A stretch of 64,000 nt of DNA, from NCBI RefSeq assembly GCF_029873635.1, contig NC_080422.1, positions 8,153,764 to 8,217,763 on the forward strand, written 5' to 3'. The notes under the pieces are model-generated. The model was not told where the DNA came from and did no database searches. It saw only the letters and a list, made by a program, of their open reading frames with translations. Below, piece after piece: positions 10,461 through 21,229 of the stretch. Within the stretch, counting starts at the first letter, position 1. The number at the start of each line of letters is the position of its first letter. The position numbers and the translations under genes were made by a program. This stretch comes from Malania oleifera (lineage: Eukaryota; Streptophyta; Magnoliopsida; Santalales; Ximeniaceae).

Positions 10461-12195
10461 TCATTGTTTTACTGTTAGTTCCACTATTTGGACTTTCATT
10501 GTTTTACTGTTAGTTCCACTATTTGTTTTCCATTCTCCTTGGACTTTAACATAATTTTTCTTTAATGGACAATTAAACATTATATGACCTTTAGTCTTGC
10601 ACATATAGCAAGTGGTGTGTTCATGTTTGTTATTTGATGAAGTGCTAGCATAAAACCTAGCTTCCTTATTAAAGTATCTTATGTATAGCTTTTTATTCTT
10701 TTTATTTGTTTTACCATTGTAGCCTATTCCTTCTTTGATTCCATGAAGCCTTTGCTGTCCAATAATCTTTTCAAAGTTCTCTTTACCTTTAGTAAAGTTA
10801 TAGATAATCTTTTCCTTATCCTTAACTATCTTTTTGAGTTCATTTATTTCTAAATCTTTCTTATTCAAACCATCTATATAAGTTTTATCTAATTCTTGTT
10901 TTATTTCTTCTTCCAGCTTCTTAATATAAGTATTTCTTTCTTCTTCAATTACTTTAAATGATTCTAGTTGCTTTACTAGTTCTTGATTCTGATTTTCAAA
11001 GTTATATTTCTTTTATACACTTTTATAAATCTTTTATGTAGTGAAAATAATTCAGTTTGTAATTCCTTGTAAGAAGGCAAACTATCACATTACTCATCAC
11101 AAGACACATTTTGAGATTCTGTTGAAGAATAATAAGAATTTATCTCTTCATCATTTGCCATGAAGCATATATTTGCCATCTCTTGTTCAATTGATTCAGT
11201 TTCAGTTTCGTTGGAGCTTGAATCATCCCAAGTAGCTTTCATTGCTTCCTTCTTTTTCTTCTTGTCCTTCTTGAACAATGGACACTCCGGTTTAATATGT
11301 CCTAGCTTTTTGCAGTGATAAAAAATTGGTAATTTATTCTTACCTTTATTTTCTTTCCTACTTGTATCTCCTTTTTCAGTTTTCTTTTTGTAGAATTTTC
11401 TAGGAAACCTTTTATTTCTTCTATAGAATTTTCCTAGTCTCTTAGTAATGAATGCCAATTCATCTTGATCTAGGTCACTTGTTTCGCTTTCTTTTTCACT
11501 AGAGCTATGGATTTTTTATGCTTTGGTTTGGGGTTTCTTTCTTTCAGTGCCATTTCATATGTAAGAAGTGAACCTATAAGTTCATCCAAAGACGTAGTCT
11601 TAAGGTTTCTACCTTCCGTGATAGCTGTGGCCTTTGGTTCCCAAATAGAGGGTAAACCTCTTAGAATTTTCCTAATCATTTCATATGTAGTATAGGTTTT
11701 TCCTAAGGTACTTAAAGAGTTTATTATGTGGGTAAATCTAGTGTGCATGCTTGATATTGTTTCTTCAGAATTCATTTTGAAGGCTTCGTATTCACTTGTT
11801 AGCATATCTATCCTATTGTCTCTAACATCGACGTTTCCTTCATAACTTACTTCTAACTTATCCCAAATTTCCTTAGCTGTTTTGCAAGTCATGACTCGAT
11901 TAAACTCATTAGCATCTAATGCACAATATAATGCATTTATAACACTTGCATTTATCCGAAGCATTTTATAGTCTAAGTCTGTCATGTCTTTCTTTTCTTT
12001 TGGAATGTGTTTTCCATCAACTAACTTACTGGGAATAAGATTTCCATCCATAACAACTTCCTAAGCTTTCCAATTCATGTGTTGGGGATATATTTCCTTT
12101 CTTTTTTTCCAAAAAGTGTAATTGTGTCCACAAAAGATTGGTGGACGGGTTGAGGATTGTCCTTCACCAAAAGGTGCTACTCCAATGTTTGCCAT
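10461..12195 (-). pseudogene. Sire2 gag
   Basis: The ATG at 12195 gives MANIGVAPFGEG, the usual Sirevirus Gag start. A stop lies just upstream of the piece at 12051-11470 (193 aa, Gag core with KTAKEIWDKLEVSYEG, SMHTRFTHIINSL and ILRGLPSIW). The next pieces are 11458-11090 and 10868-10461. The first zinc knuckle has lost its first Cys (FYHCKKLGHIKPEC instead of CX2CX4HX4C). The second, CYMCKTKGHIMFNC, is intact. The region between (about 11090-10868) encodes a lysine/glutamate-rich coiled coil. Gag would form the particle shell and bind RNA. Confidence 0.88.
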
Positions 12196-12237
12196 TAGAT
12201 CTTTTTATAGTTTCTTGTTAGGAATTTCTATAACTAG

Positions 12238-12250
12238 TCTCTGATACCAA
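12238..12250 (-). promoter_or_regulatory. Sire2 primer binding site
   Basis: TTGGTATCAGAGA on the minus strand, 1 bp inside the 5' LTR. It is complementary to the initiator Met tRNA 3' end (TGGTATCAGAG), as usual for Copia elements. Confidence 0.85.
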
Positions 12251-12688
12251 TTGAAATGAGGAATAGCTTCCCAAGAGGGGGGGTGAATTGGATTCTTTTT
12301 AAATTTTAATGATTTTTAAGCTATTGATTTTAATTACCCAGAAAACAAGATATATAAACGATAACTACACTTAAAAATACTGAAATTTAAATTCACAAGT
12401 CAATTAATGAAATCAACGTAATTCAATCACTCAACCAAAAATATTAGAGTTTTAGTTGATTTTTTTGTAAACTCTTAGTATGCACTTTACTTGATCAAGA
12501 TTTCCGCAGATTAACCAACGTATTCCCTTTTTGGGTTTCCGCAAATGATTAATCAAAACTTACTTTCTAAATATCAAGTACCTTTGTTTCTTTCTCACTT
12601 AAAAATCTGCAACCTACACATTTAAATCATACCACAATAGCAAGTAAATAATATAAAGTAATGTAGAGAGAAAGACACAAGATTTTTA

Positions 12689-12742
12689 CAAGGTTCGACT
12701 TCAACACAGTTTACGTCCTCGCCTTTGGCAAAACACCAAAGG
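12689..12742 (-). other. Two-hairpin leader element, Sire2 5' LTR copy
   Basis: Arms CCTTTGG (12736-12742) and CCAAAGG (12722-12728) with a 7-nt loop, then the adjoining second hairpin with outer arms CGAGG/CCTTG (12689-12721). This copy would be in the element's transcript leader. Confidence 0.62.
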
Positions 12743-13156
12743 ATTCCACTATATCAATTCCGTTACCTACTGGAACAATACCAATTTACAACCACTCCTT
12801 TTGTCAGGCTAGAGCCCGCCTCTCCAAACAATAACCCCTTGTTTGGTCCAACGATTCAACAACTCTGAATCGTTTAAGAATGATGATAAAAAAAATTGTG
12901 TACAAAAGAGAACTCTCACAATAGAGTAGATTAGTACAATGATCAGTTCACTTGTACTCCAAAGTAATTCAAATATAAGAAATTTGGAGCTCAACGCTTA
13001 GTATGAATTACCAAATGATTTTTCAAAGAAAATGAAAAATTCTAATTTTTTAAAGCTTTGCTTCAAAAAATATAAATCAATATCAGATCAGAAGGAAAGT
13101 TTAAGCACAAGAAAATTTTAGATCCTTTGAGAAATTTGAATATTTGAAAATCACTT

Positions 13157-13301
13157 GATCTAAAAACTTTTGAAAAATAGCTTGATCTAAAAACCTTGAA
13201 GGTTGCTTGATCTTAAACTTTAAAGATTGCTGGATCTGAAACTTTGAAGATTTCTAGATTTGAAACTTTTGAAGATTTCTAGATCTGAAACTTTTGAGAA
13301 T
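13157..13301 (-). repeat. 24-bp minisatellite in the Sire2 5' LTR
   Basis: Same unit as at 4559-4730, one copy fewer. Confidence 0.72.
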
Positions 13302-13369
13302 TGCTTAATTTCAAAAACCTTTCAATATTGCCTCTATGATCATTATTTTAAACTTTTGAAGTTTTTGAC

Positions 13370-13377
13370 TATTTATA
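13370..13377 (-). promoter_or_regulatory. Sire2 5' LTR TATA box
   Basis: TATAAATA on the minus strand in a CATCTATAAATAGTC context; the most likely promoter core of Sire2. Confidence 0.55.
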
Positions 13378-14814
13378 GATGTTTTTAGAAGCCAACCATT
13401 ACTCCCAAAGATTCCTAAAATTCATTTTCAAATATTTTGAAATAAATATGTTTAAAAACATGGATTAAAAAATCTTCTCTTCCTAACCCCTTTTTATTTA
13501 TTAAAAAAAAAAATACTTTTTAGAATATATATGTTTAAAAAATATATTTTTGATTTTCTATGAGCTTCAAACCACTTTATATTTGAGTTTAACCTTTGAA
13601 GTACTTACATTAAGAACATCCTAAAATATAATTCTTTAATATTCAATCTTGTTATTCCATCATCTTTGTTGTTTCAATTTTTTATTTGAGCTTTTCACGA
13701 GTATAATTTTATTCCTCATGTTCTTTGTAATCCATAAGTTTTTCTTTGTGTTCTTCAAGGATTCTTTGTAATCCATAAACTATACTTATGTTCTTCAAGA
13801 ATTCTTTGTAATCCATAGGCTTCTTTATGCACTTGGCCTTTGTCACTTTCCTGAAAAAATTTTACTTGAAACATATTAAACATATAATTGATTTGTTATC
13901 ATTAAAATAAGAATTATAAGCCTTATTAGGCCAACAACTTTCATTCATTCAATTTTATTTCTTCTTTGTATTGAGGTTTGGTGATTCAAGTTTCTTTTCT
14001 TTTCTTCAAGAGCTTCTCATCTCATAACTTGTTATTGAATATCATTAGAGAAATTGATCTTGAATGTGCATATACATATACATATTTTTTTAACAAGATC
14101 ATTACTTGAGAAAGGTTTTAGCTATTTGTTGAATAGTGTTTGAATCAAGAGTATATATATTTTTCAAATAACTTCTCATTCCAAATCTATTATTGAAATA
14201 AGCCAGGTGATTGATAATGAGTATATTTTCACATAGATTATTTGCATAATCTCACTACTTGATTAAGGTTTTGTCATTGATTGAATAGTTTGATTCAAGG
14301 GTGTATTCAGTTAAATGATTCATATTTTAGATATATTAAAACACTTGAATATATCCTTGGTATTCATAAATATTTATTTTATTGAGGGATATTTTGTTTG
14401 GAAAACCTTATACTCAGTATTTTGATCTTTGAATTACATATCTTATAAATACTTGCATATTACAAAGATCGGGTTGTGGTTAAATATTTAAGAGAAAGCT
14501 TTTTGATATAGATTGATAAAATATTCAAGATAAAGCTTTTAACAAGTTCATATTAGATATATTTGTGCATCTTTATGAAGTGAACTAGAACCCTAATATA
14601 CTCCAAAGCGTTTCAAATATATCTTTACTTGAGAGTTTTTGATGAAAAGGGATTTGTATGTTGAAGCATAATCATTCATAAAATGATTGTATCATTTTCA
14701 TACATATTGAGCTTCAAGTTATATCCTATGTTAATGTATTAGGAATTTGAATTGTACTCACCAGCTTTTGTTTAGAAGCATTTTTGAGTGTTTTTACAGA
14801 TTCTATTGTATACA

Positions 14815-14950
14815 CGGTTCGGTGTGTGAACCGGGGTAGAGGAGAGAGCTGTATCTCTTGTAAGCAGCAGATTAGGAGGGAGTTGTACCTCTTGTAAGCA
14901 GCGGATTAGGAGAGAGTTGTACCTCTTGTAAGTAACGAATTGTAAGGGAA
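14815..14950 (+). repeat. Leader minisatellite, Sire3 5' LTR
   Basis: Three to four copies of a roughly 35-bp unit containing AGCAGCGGATTAGGAGG and GAGTTGTACCTCTTGTA. The counterpart is at about 22655-22770. Confidence 0.65.
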
Positions 14951-14989
14951 GCTCCATCCCAATTTAAGGAGCAGAGATTTTAGTGGAAT

Positions 14990-15041
14990 CCTTGAGTGGG
15001 TTGCTCAAGGCGAGGACATAGGTCGAGTTGGCTGAACCTCG
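14990..15041 (+). other. Two-hairpin leader element, Sire3 5' LTR copy
   Basis: Hairpin 1: CCTTGAG (14990-14996), loop TGGGTTG, CTCAAGG (15004-15010). Hairpin 2 starts at the next base: CGAGG (15011-15015) pairs with CCTCG (15037-15041). It lies about 270 bp before the primer site and more than 1 kb after the TATA box, so it is transcribed in the leader. Confidence 0.7.
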
Positions 15042-15309
15042 TAAAAAATTTTGTTTGTCTTCTCTTTTCCCTTAACTCTTTATTTTCTGCACTACATTAT
15101 ATTAATTGCATTGCATGTAGATATTGAATTACTTTACACACAATTAATTGGGTAAACGGAACTCATTGATAAAATAACTTTAATTCAGTCATAAGTCCCT
15201 ACCATTGATTTGTTAAATATACAAATAGGGAGTAAGTGGTAACTAGGGTCAAAGAATTTTTAAAATACCCAATTCACCCCCCTCTTCGGATTACACCTTA
15301 ATCAAGAAT

Positions 15310-15322
15310 TGGTATCAGAGCG
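15310..15322 (+). promoter_or_regulatory. Sire3 primer binding site
   Basis: TGGTATCAGAGCG, complementary to the initiator Met tRNA 3' end, 2 bp after the 5' LTR. Confidence 0.88.
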
Positions 15323-15362
15323 GGTTTACATAGACTTGATAGTTAATTTGTAAAAAGATCAC

Positions 15363-17037
15363 ATGGCACACATCGGTGTAACTCCATTCGGTGAGGGACA
15401 CTCATCCACTAGACCATCCATTTTCTGTGGTGTAAACTACACCTATTGGAAACGTAGGATGAGTATATATCTATTGAATGTAGATTGGAAGGTTTGGAAA
15501 ATAGTGAGTAAGGGTAATCATATTCCTATGAAAGTAATTGATAAGATTAATGTACCTAAAACTGAAGATGAATATACTGAAGAGGACTGGAAGTGAGTAC
15601 AATATCAATACTACTACGATGAACTTGCTTTTCTATGCATTAGATGTAAATGAATTTAACAGGGTAATGGCATGTAACTCGGCTAAAGAAATTTGGGAAA
15701 AATTAGAAGTTACATATAAAGGTACTAAGGAATTCAAGGATAGTAGGATTGACATGCTCACCAGTGAATATGAAGTATTTAAAATGACAATTGATGAATC
15801 TCTACAATCCATGTACACTAGATTCACACACATCATTAATTCTTTAAATGCACTTGGAAAGACTTACCCTACTTATGAGTTGATCAGGAAAATACTCAGG
15901 GGATTACCTCCAGTGTGGAAAGTAAAAGCTATGACAATAGCATAAGGGAGAAATCTCAAGGAGATGTCAGTGGATGAACTCATTGGATCACTCATCACCT
16001 ATGGGCTAGAAATAAACGAGAGGAAAAATGAGAAAAGTAAAGATAAGAAGGTCACTGCACTTAAGGCATCATCAAGCTATTCAAGTGAAGGAAGTGATTC
16101 TGAAATAGACGATGACATGGCCTTGCTAACAAAGAAGTTCGGGAAGTTTTTGAAGAACAACAAGAAGTTCAACAGAAAATTTCGGAACTCTAAATCGGAA
16201 AGAGGAGAGCAAAGCATGAAGAAAAAGAAGGAGGATCCAACATGCTACAATTGCCGAGAAGTTGGACACATCAAACCTGAGTGCCCCAAGCTCATGAAAG
16301 CCTCAAGGAAAAAGAAAAAGGCGTTAAAAGTTGGTTGGGATACTCACAGCTCTAGTGGTTCAAAATCTGAATCCAGGGACAACGAGGTTGCCAATCTGTT
16401 TCTAATGGCACATGATGACCTTGAGGTACAATCATCTTTTTCATCATCTTCGTATTATTCTAGTGAGTCTGAAAATGAAAATGATATGATTTCATATGAT
16501 GAACTGAAACAAGAATACCTATACACTATTAAAATGCTTGAGAAGAAAACAAAGAAAATTTCTGAGTTGAGAAATAAAGTCAAAGAACTTTCAAGCTCAC
16601 TTGAACGTCAAAATGAATCTCATACATCTTTCATAAGAAATAAAGATTTGAAAATTGAGGAGTTAGAAAAGGATTTGAAAGATAAATATGAAATTATTTG
16701 TAAATTTACTGAAGGAAAAAACAATTTTGAAAAGCTCCTAGGATCTCAAAGAAATTTCCTAGAAAAGGAAGGGCTCGGTTTTAATGGTAAGGAAAATCTA
16801 AAGAAAAGACATTTTCACATGGGTTATTTTAGAAGAGAGTCAAAGTCATTTGTTCCAACTAGGAATTATCATAGAAATACTACATGCTTTAAATGTAGAA
16901 GGTTGGGTCATATACAATTCGACTGTCCTTTCAAAAATAAAGATGTCAAAATCAATAAAGTATGGAAAGTCAAAGGAGAACATAGCACTAACCCCCCTAG
17001 ACCCAAGACAATCTGGGTACTAAAGCTTGTTATTTGA
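15363..17037 (+). pseudogene. Sire3 gag
   Basis: ATG at 15363 (MAHIGVTPFGEGHSSTRP). A frameshift near 15590 moves the reading frame to the piece ending at 15945. A TAA at 15943-15945 stands where relatives have a Glu codon (IAEGR-like), and the same frame continues at 15964-17037. It shows the Gag core (SAKEIWEKLEVTYKG, YTRFTHIINSL, LRGLPPVW), two intact zinc knuckles (CYNCREVGHIKPEC and CFKCRRLGHIQFDC), and between them a serine/acidic stretch and a coiled coil (about 16500-16720). Usual Gag length for the group if the breaks are ignored. Confidence 0.9.
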
Positions 17038-17079
17038 TTGTGTTTTGTAGATATGTTTAAGATCAGCATCCTTAAAAGA

Positions 17080-17434
17080 TAGATGGTATATGGGTAGCGG
17101 ATGCTCATATCACATGACCGGGGATAAAGAAAAGTTCACATCCATCATACCAAAGGATGAAGGGTTTGTTACTTTTAGAGATAATGCTAAGGGAAGGATT
17201 GCAGGCGTAGGTAAATTCGGTAATGATTCTTCACTCATTATAGATGATGTTTTATTAGTTGAAGGTTTAAAGCACAATTTATTGAGCATAAGTCAACTAT
17301 GTGATAAAGGTTACAATGTGTCTTTTGAACATGACAAGTGCATAGTTGAACACAAAAATGATAATAAGATATTGTTCATTGCTAAGCGTCATGAAAACGT
17401 ATATATCACAAGCTTTGATAACTTAACTTCATAG
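17080..17434 (+). pseudogene. Sire3 aspartic protease, catalytic Asp lost
   Basis: The frame is shifted relative to gag. The catalytic region reads RWYMGSGCSYHMTGD, where Sire2 and Sire5 read WYLDSGCSRHMTG. The Asp of DSG is Gly (GAT to GGT at about 17090), so this protease should be dead. It continues through VLLVEGLKHNLLSISQL to a stop at 17434. Confidence 0.85.
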
Positions 17435-17456
17435 AATGTGACATGCTTATCTAGCT

Positions 17457-20141
17457 ATGAATGAAATAAGCTGGATTTGGCATAGGAGACTAGGACACGC
17501 AAACATGAATTTAATCTCAAAACTAGTTACGAAAGAATTAGTTAAGGGAGTGCCTAAGACTAAATCTGTGAAAGATAAAATCTGTGATGCATGCCAAATA
17601 GGAAAACAAGCAAGAACAAGCTTTAAGAAGAAGAAATAGATCTCCACTACTAGACCACTCCAAATGCTACACTTAGACTTATTTGGACCAAACCCAATTC
17701 AGAGTTTAGGAGGAAAATCATACGCCTTTGCCATAGTTGATGATTTTTCAAGATACACATGGGTACTATTCTTAGGTCACAAAGATAAAGCATGTGAAAA
17801 ATTTATAAACCTGTGCAAGAAAATCCAAAATGAAAAGGGATATACAATTACTAAAACTAGAAGTGATAGGGGTAGAGAATTCAAAAATCAAGGCATGGAA
17901 GACTATTGTAATTCATTAGGAGTTGCCTATAACTTTTCAGCACCTAGAACACCGCAACAGAATGGTGTAGTTGAAAGGAAGTATAGGTCTATACAAGAAA
18001 TGGCTAGAACTATGCTTAACGAACATAAATTACCTAAGTACTTCAGGGCCGAGGCAGTAAATACCGCTTGCTATGTTCTAAACAGAGTAGTAATCAGACC
18101 ATCACTTAATAAGACTCTTTACGAATTATGGAATGGCCATAGACCAAACATATCATATTTTCATGTCTTTGGCTATAAGTGTTTTGTGCTTAAAGACAAT
18201 GAGCATCTAGGGAAGTTTGATGTAAAATTAGATGAAGGTATCTTCCTAGGGTATGCCTTAGATAGTAAAGCTTATAGAGTATATACCAAACGAACATTGA
18301 CGACCATAAAATCTATTCATGTAGTGTTCGATGAGTCAAATCTCTTCTCTAAAAGAACTGATGAAGATGAAATTGAATTAAACAAGGAATTTGAAGAACT
18401 ATCAATTGAGAATGATTCAGAAAAGAAAACTGAATTTAAAGAACTATCCGTTGAAATTGATCAAACTGAAAATGAGGTTAATCTACCTCCTAGAGAATGG
18501 AAATATATAAGGAATCATCCTGTAGAAAAAATAATAGGTGAACGAGTAGCCACTCATTCCTCACTTAGGAATATGATTAGTCATTTTGCATTTCTATCTC
18601 AAGAAGAACCTAAGAATATGAGTGAAGCTATAGAGGATGAATCATGGGTGTTGTCCATGCAAGTAGAATTAAATCAATTTGAGAGAAACAAAGTGTGGAC
18701 ATTAGTCCTCAGACCTGAGGATAAGTCAATCATAGGGACCAAATGGATATATAAGAATAAAAAAGATGAACATGGGGTAGTTGTGAGAAATAAGGATAGA
18801 TTAGTAGCTCAAGGATATAATCAAGAAGAAGCCATAGATTTTGAAGAAACCTTTGCACCTATAGCTAGGATGGAAGCCATACGAATGCTTTTAGCATATG
18901 CAGCTTTTAAGGATTGCAAGTTATATCAAATGGACGTCAAAAGCGCATTTTTAAATGGTTATATAAATGAAGAAGTGTATGTAGAACAACCCTCAGGTTT
19001 TGAAAATCATAAAAATCCTGATCATGTTTATAGACTGACGAAAGCCTTGTACTGTTTAAAGCAAGCTCCTAGAGCTTGGTATGAAAGGCTAAGCATTTTT
19101 CTATTAGAAAATGGATTTATAAGAGGAAAGATAAATGCAACCCTGTTCATAAAGTCTAAGAAAGATGATATTCTCCTAGTGCAAGTATATGTAGATGACA
19201 TCATATTTGGCGCTATAAATAAAGAATTGTGTAATGAATTTGCCAATACCATGCAAAATGAATTTGAGATGAGCATGATGGGTGAATTAAATTTCTTCCT
19301 AGGACTTCATATCAAACAAGCAAAACATGGAATATTCATAAATGAATCAAAGTATATTAGAGACTTACTCAAAAAGTTTAATATGGAATATGGAAAAATA
19401 CTAGGTACATCTATGAGCGCTTCATTGAAATTAGACAAAGATGAACAAGGTATACCAGTAGATGTCAAACTATATGGTGGAATGATAGGTAGCTTGTTAT
19501 ACATGACTGCTAGTAGACCTGATATAATGTTTAGCGTATGTTTGTGCGCAAGATTTCAGTCTGCACCAAAAGAGTCTCATTTGTTAGCTGTTAAACAGAT
19601 ACTTAGATATCTGATAGGAACCGTGGAAATTGGATTATGGTATCCTAAGTACACATCTTTTGAGATTATCAGCTATTCAGATGCTGATTTTACGGGTAGC
19701 AAAGTGGATAGAAAGAGCACGAGTGGTAATTGTCATTTCTTAGGACATTCCTTAGTCTCTTGTTTTTCCAAGAAACAAAAGTTAGTTGCTCTTTCCATAG
19801 CTAAGGCTGAATACATAGCGGCAGGTAGTTGTTGTGCTCAAACGCTATACATGAAACAACAACTGAAGGATTTTTGATTAAGTTATGAAACATTCCCTAT
19901 AAGATGCGATAATACAAGTGCAATAAATATCTCAAAGAATCCCATATTACATTCACGAACTAAGCATATAGAGATACGACATCACTTTCTTCGTGATCAT
20001 GTACAAAAAGGGGATGTGACACTTGAGTTTGTATGCGCAGATGAACAATGGGTAGATATATTTACAAAACCACTTGTGGAGGATAGGTTTATCCAAATTA
20101 GGCATGAATTAGGTCTGATGCATAGTCGAAAGGTTGCTTAG
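17457..20141 (+). pseudogene. Sire3 integrase-reverse transcriptase-RNase H
   Basis: Integrase zinc region at 17457-17639 (HRRLGHANMN...CDACQIGKQ), closed by a TAG at 17637-17639. The same frame runs on as a 737-aa piece at 17664-19877. In it, residues D5, D68 and E104 form the D,D(35)E triad. The RT has [38 protein letters not shown] and an intact YVDD box at 19188-19199. RNase H has SDADFTG, RKSTSG and AKAEYIAAGSCC. A TGA at 19875-19877 interrupts RNase H. The remaining codons (TKHIEIRHHFLRDHV, FTKPL) run to a TAG at 20139-20141. Only two stops break this otherwise well preserved pol. Confidence 0.92.
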
Positions 20142-20782
20142 AGTTATATTAGATAACATAATTCAGGGGGAGCAACATCACTTAAGATGTAATCACTTGA
20201 TATCAACTCAATCACCTTTTGGCATCACATTAATTAATATTTGATATCAAATCAATTAATTAACTTGTGTGCGCATTCGACATAACATTAGTCCATTGTT
20301 GGTATCTCATCAATCAATATTTGGTATTCTCTCATAATCACTGAAACTTATGCATTAGCAAGGCAAATGCTTGATGTAAAAAGGGGAGTAGTACAATTTT
20401 TTTCCAAAATCTAATGGTTGAACAAGATTAAAACTCTAAACTTTTAAAGGGGAGAAGAACATAAGGTTATGTCCATTCATGCCTTCTTATTTCACACCTT
20501 TTTGCTGCTGTCAAAAGTGGGAGAAGAATGAGCAAAAATAAAATTGTCCTTGAAATAGAAGAATGAGCAAAATTGTTGCAAAGGGGGAGAAGGAAAATTG
20601 CACACACAAATTTGTTTTCACATTTCATTTGGATTCAGGGTAAACACTTTGTGTATGAACATGAGCATGAACATATTTTCATTAATTAAATATTTGATGC
20701 ATTATTTGAGGGGGAGCCTTGTTAGGCGTAACCCATTATGTATTTTTACTCGTGTATTTGTCATCATCAAAAAGGGGGAGAT
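20142..20782 (+). other. Sire3 non-coding 3' region with multiple purine tracts
   Basis: No extra ORF. Purine blocks recur at about 20164, 20386, 20446, 20580 and 20709, ending with the functional-looking tract at 20769-20782. Confidence 0.65.
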
Positions 20783-20823
20783 TGTTGATTGTACGAGTCC
20801 AATCCTATTTTGATACTGACAAA
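20757..20823 (+). repeat. Inverted repeat enclosing the Sire3 polypurine tract and 3' LTR start
   Basis: Arms TTTGTCATCATCAAAA (20757-20772) and TTTTGATACTGACAAA (20808-20823) pair at 14 of 16 positions. The 35-nt loop holds the GGGGGAGAT tract and the first bases of the LTR. Confidence 0.7.
20769..20782 (+). promoter_or_regulatory. Sire3 polypurine tract
   Basis: AAAAAGGGGGAGAT immediately before TGTTGATT of the 3' LTR. Confidence 0.85.
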
Positions 20824-21229
20824 TCACTTGATATTTGATCTATGCATTGAGTTTGTGAACATGACCTACGTTAAGTATGCATGGAAAAATAACGAGTTAT
20901 GGAAGTCATAAAGTAAAGCTGACATATTTTGGCAAGCTCCATGGAAATCAAAGAGTACAAGAATCGAGATGCAAGCGGCAAAGTTCAAGAACATCCTGGA
21001 AATGAGTATTTAGAACTTATGTATTTACATTGTCGTATGATTTAATTTGAGACTCAACATATACCTAGAATGACTTTAGGTTTCATGCATTTCATGAATA
21101 TCATTAGGGGACTTTCATGGACTTAGATATATTCTTAAAACCTTGGAAAGTGTTTTTATAAAAGAGCCAAGAAAGAAAGTAAAACATATTTTTAAATTAA
21201 AAAAAAGGAGAAAATTTGATAAAAGGGGG

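Larger units (their letters stand above)
3659..13936 (-). mobile_element. Sire2: complete Copia/Sirevirus element with an extra 3' ORF, inserted in the Sire3 5' LTR
   Basis: In minus-strand order: 5' LTR (13936-12252), primer site (12250-12238), gag (12195 to about 10461), protease (10383-9979), integrase (9978-9472), RT-RNase H (9471-7333), an extra ORF region (7005-5747), polypurine tract (5376-5361), 3' LTR (5360-3659). The LTRs are 1685 and 1702 bp and look very similar by eye, so the insertion is younger than Sire3. The flanks read GCTTT (3654-3658) and ACTTT (13937-13941), a near-perfect target duplication. The copy is inactive: several stops, and RT with YVND instead of YVDD. Confidence 0.9.
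12252..13936 (-). repeat. Sire2 5' LTR
   Basis: 1685 bp, from TGTTGGCC (at 13936, minus strand) to the terminal CA at 12252-12253. It contains a minisatellite (13157-13301), a TATA box (13370-13377) and the two-hairpin element (12689-12742). It aligns along its whole length with 3659-5360. Confidence 0.9.
13937..15307 (+). repeat. Sire3 5' LTR, second part (leader)
   Basis: Resumes the Sire3 LTR right of Sire2 and matches the 3' LTR from about 21760 to 23132. It contains a leader minisatellite (about 14815-14950) and the two-hairpin element (14990-15041). It ends near 15307, 2 bp before the primer site. Confidence 0.88.

Noticed and set aside
12238..12250. tRNA-like TGGTATCAGAG sequences at 12238, 15310, 27007 and 30041
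   Set aside because: These are primer binding sites next to LTR ends, not tRNA genes; no cloverleaf surrounds them.
12689..12700. GGTTCGACTTC, similar to a Pol III B box, on the plus strand of the Sire2 LTR
   Set aside because: It is antisense to the element, is not kept in the other copies (GGTTCGGCT in Sire1), and no A box is visible; the hairpin explanation fits all copies.
15633..15836. Minus-strand ORFs overlapping gag and RT (also 19028-19276, 30595-30864 and 33931-34170)
   Set aside because: Shadows of the conserved coding strand; they recur antisense to the same gag or RT blocks and have no independent support.
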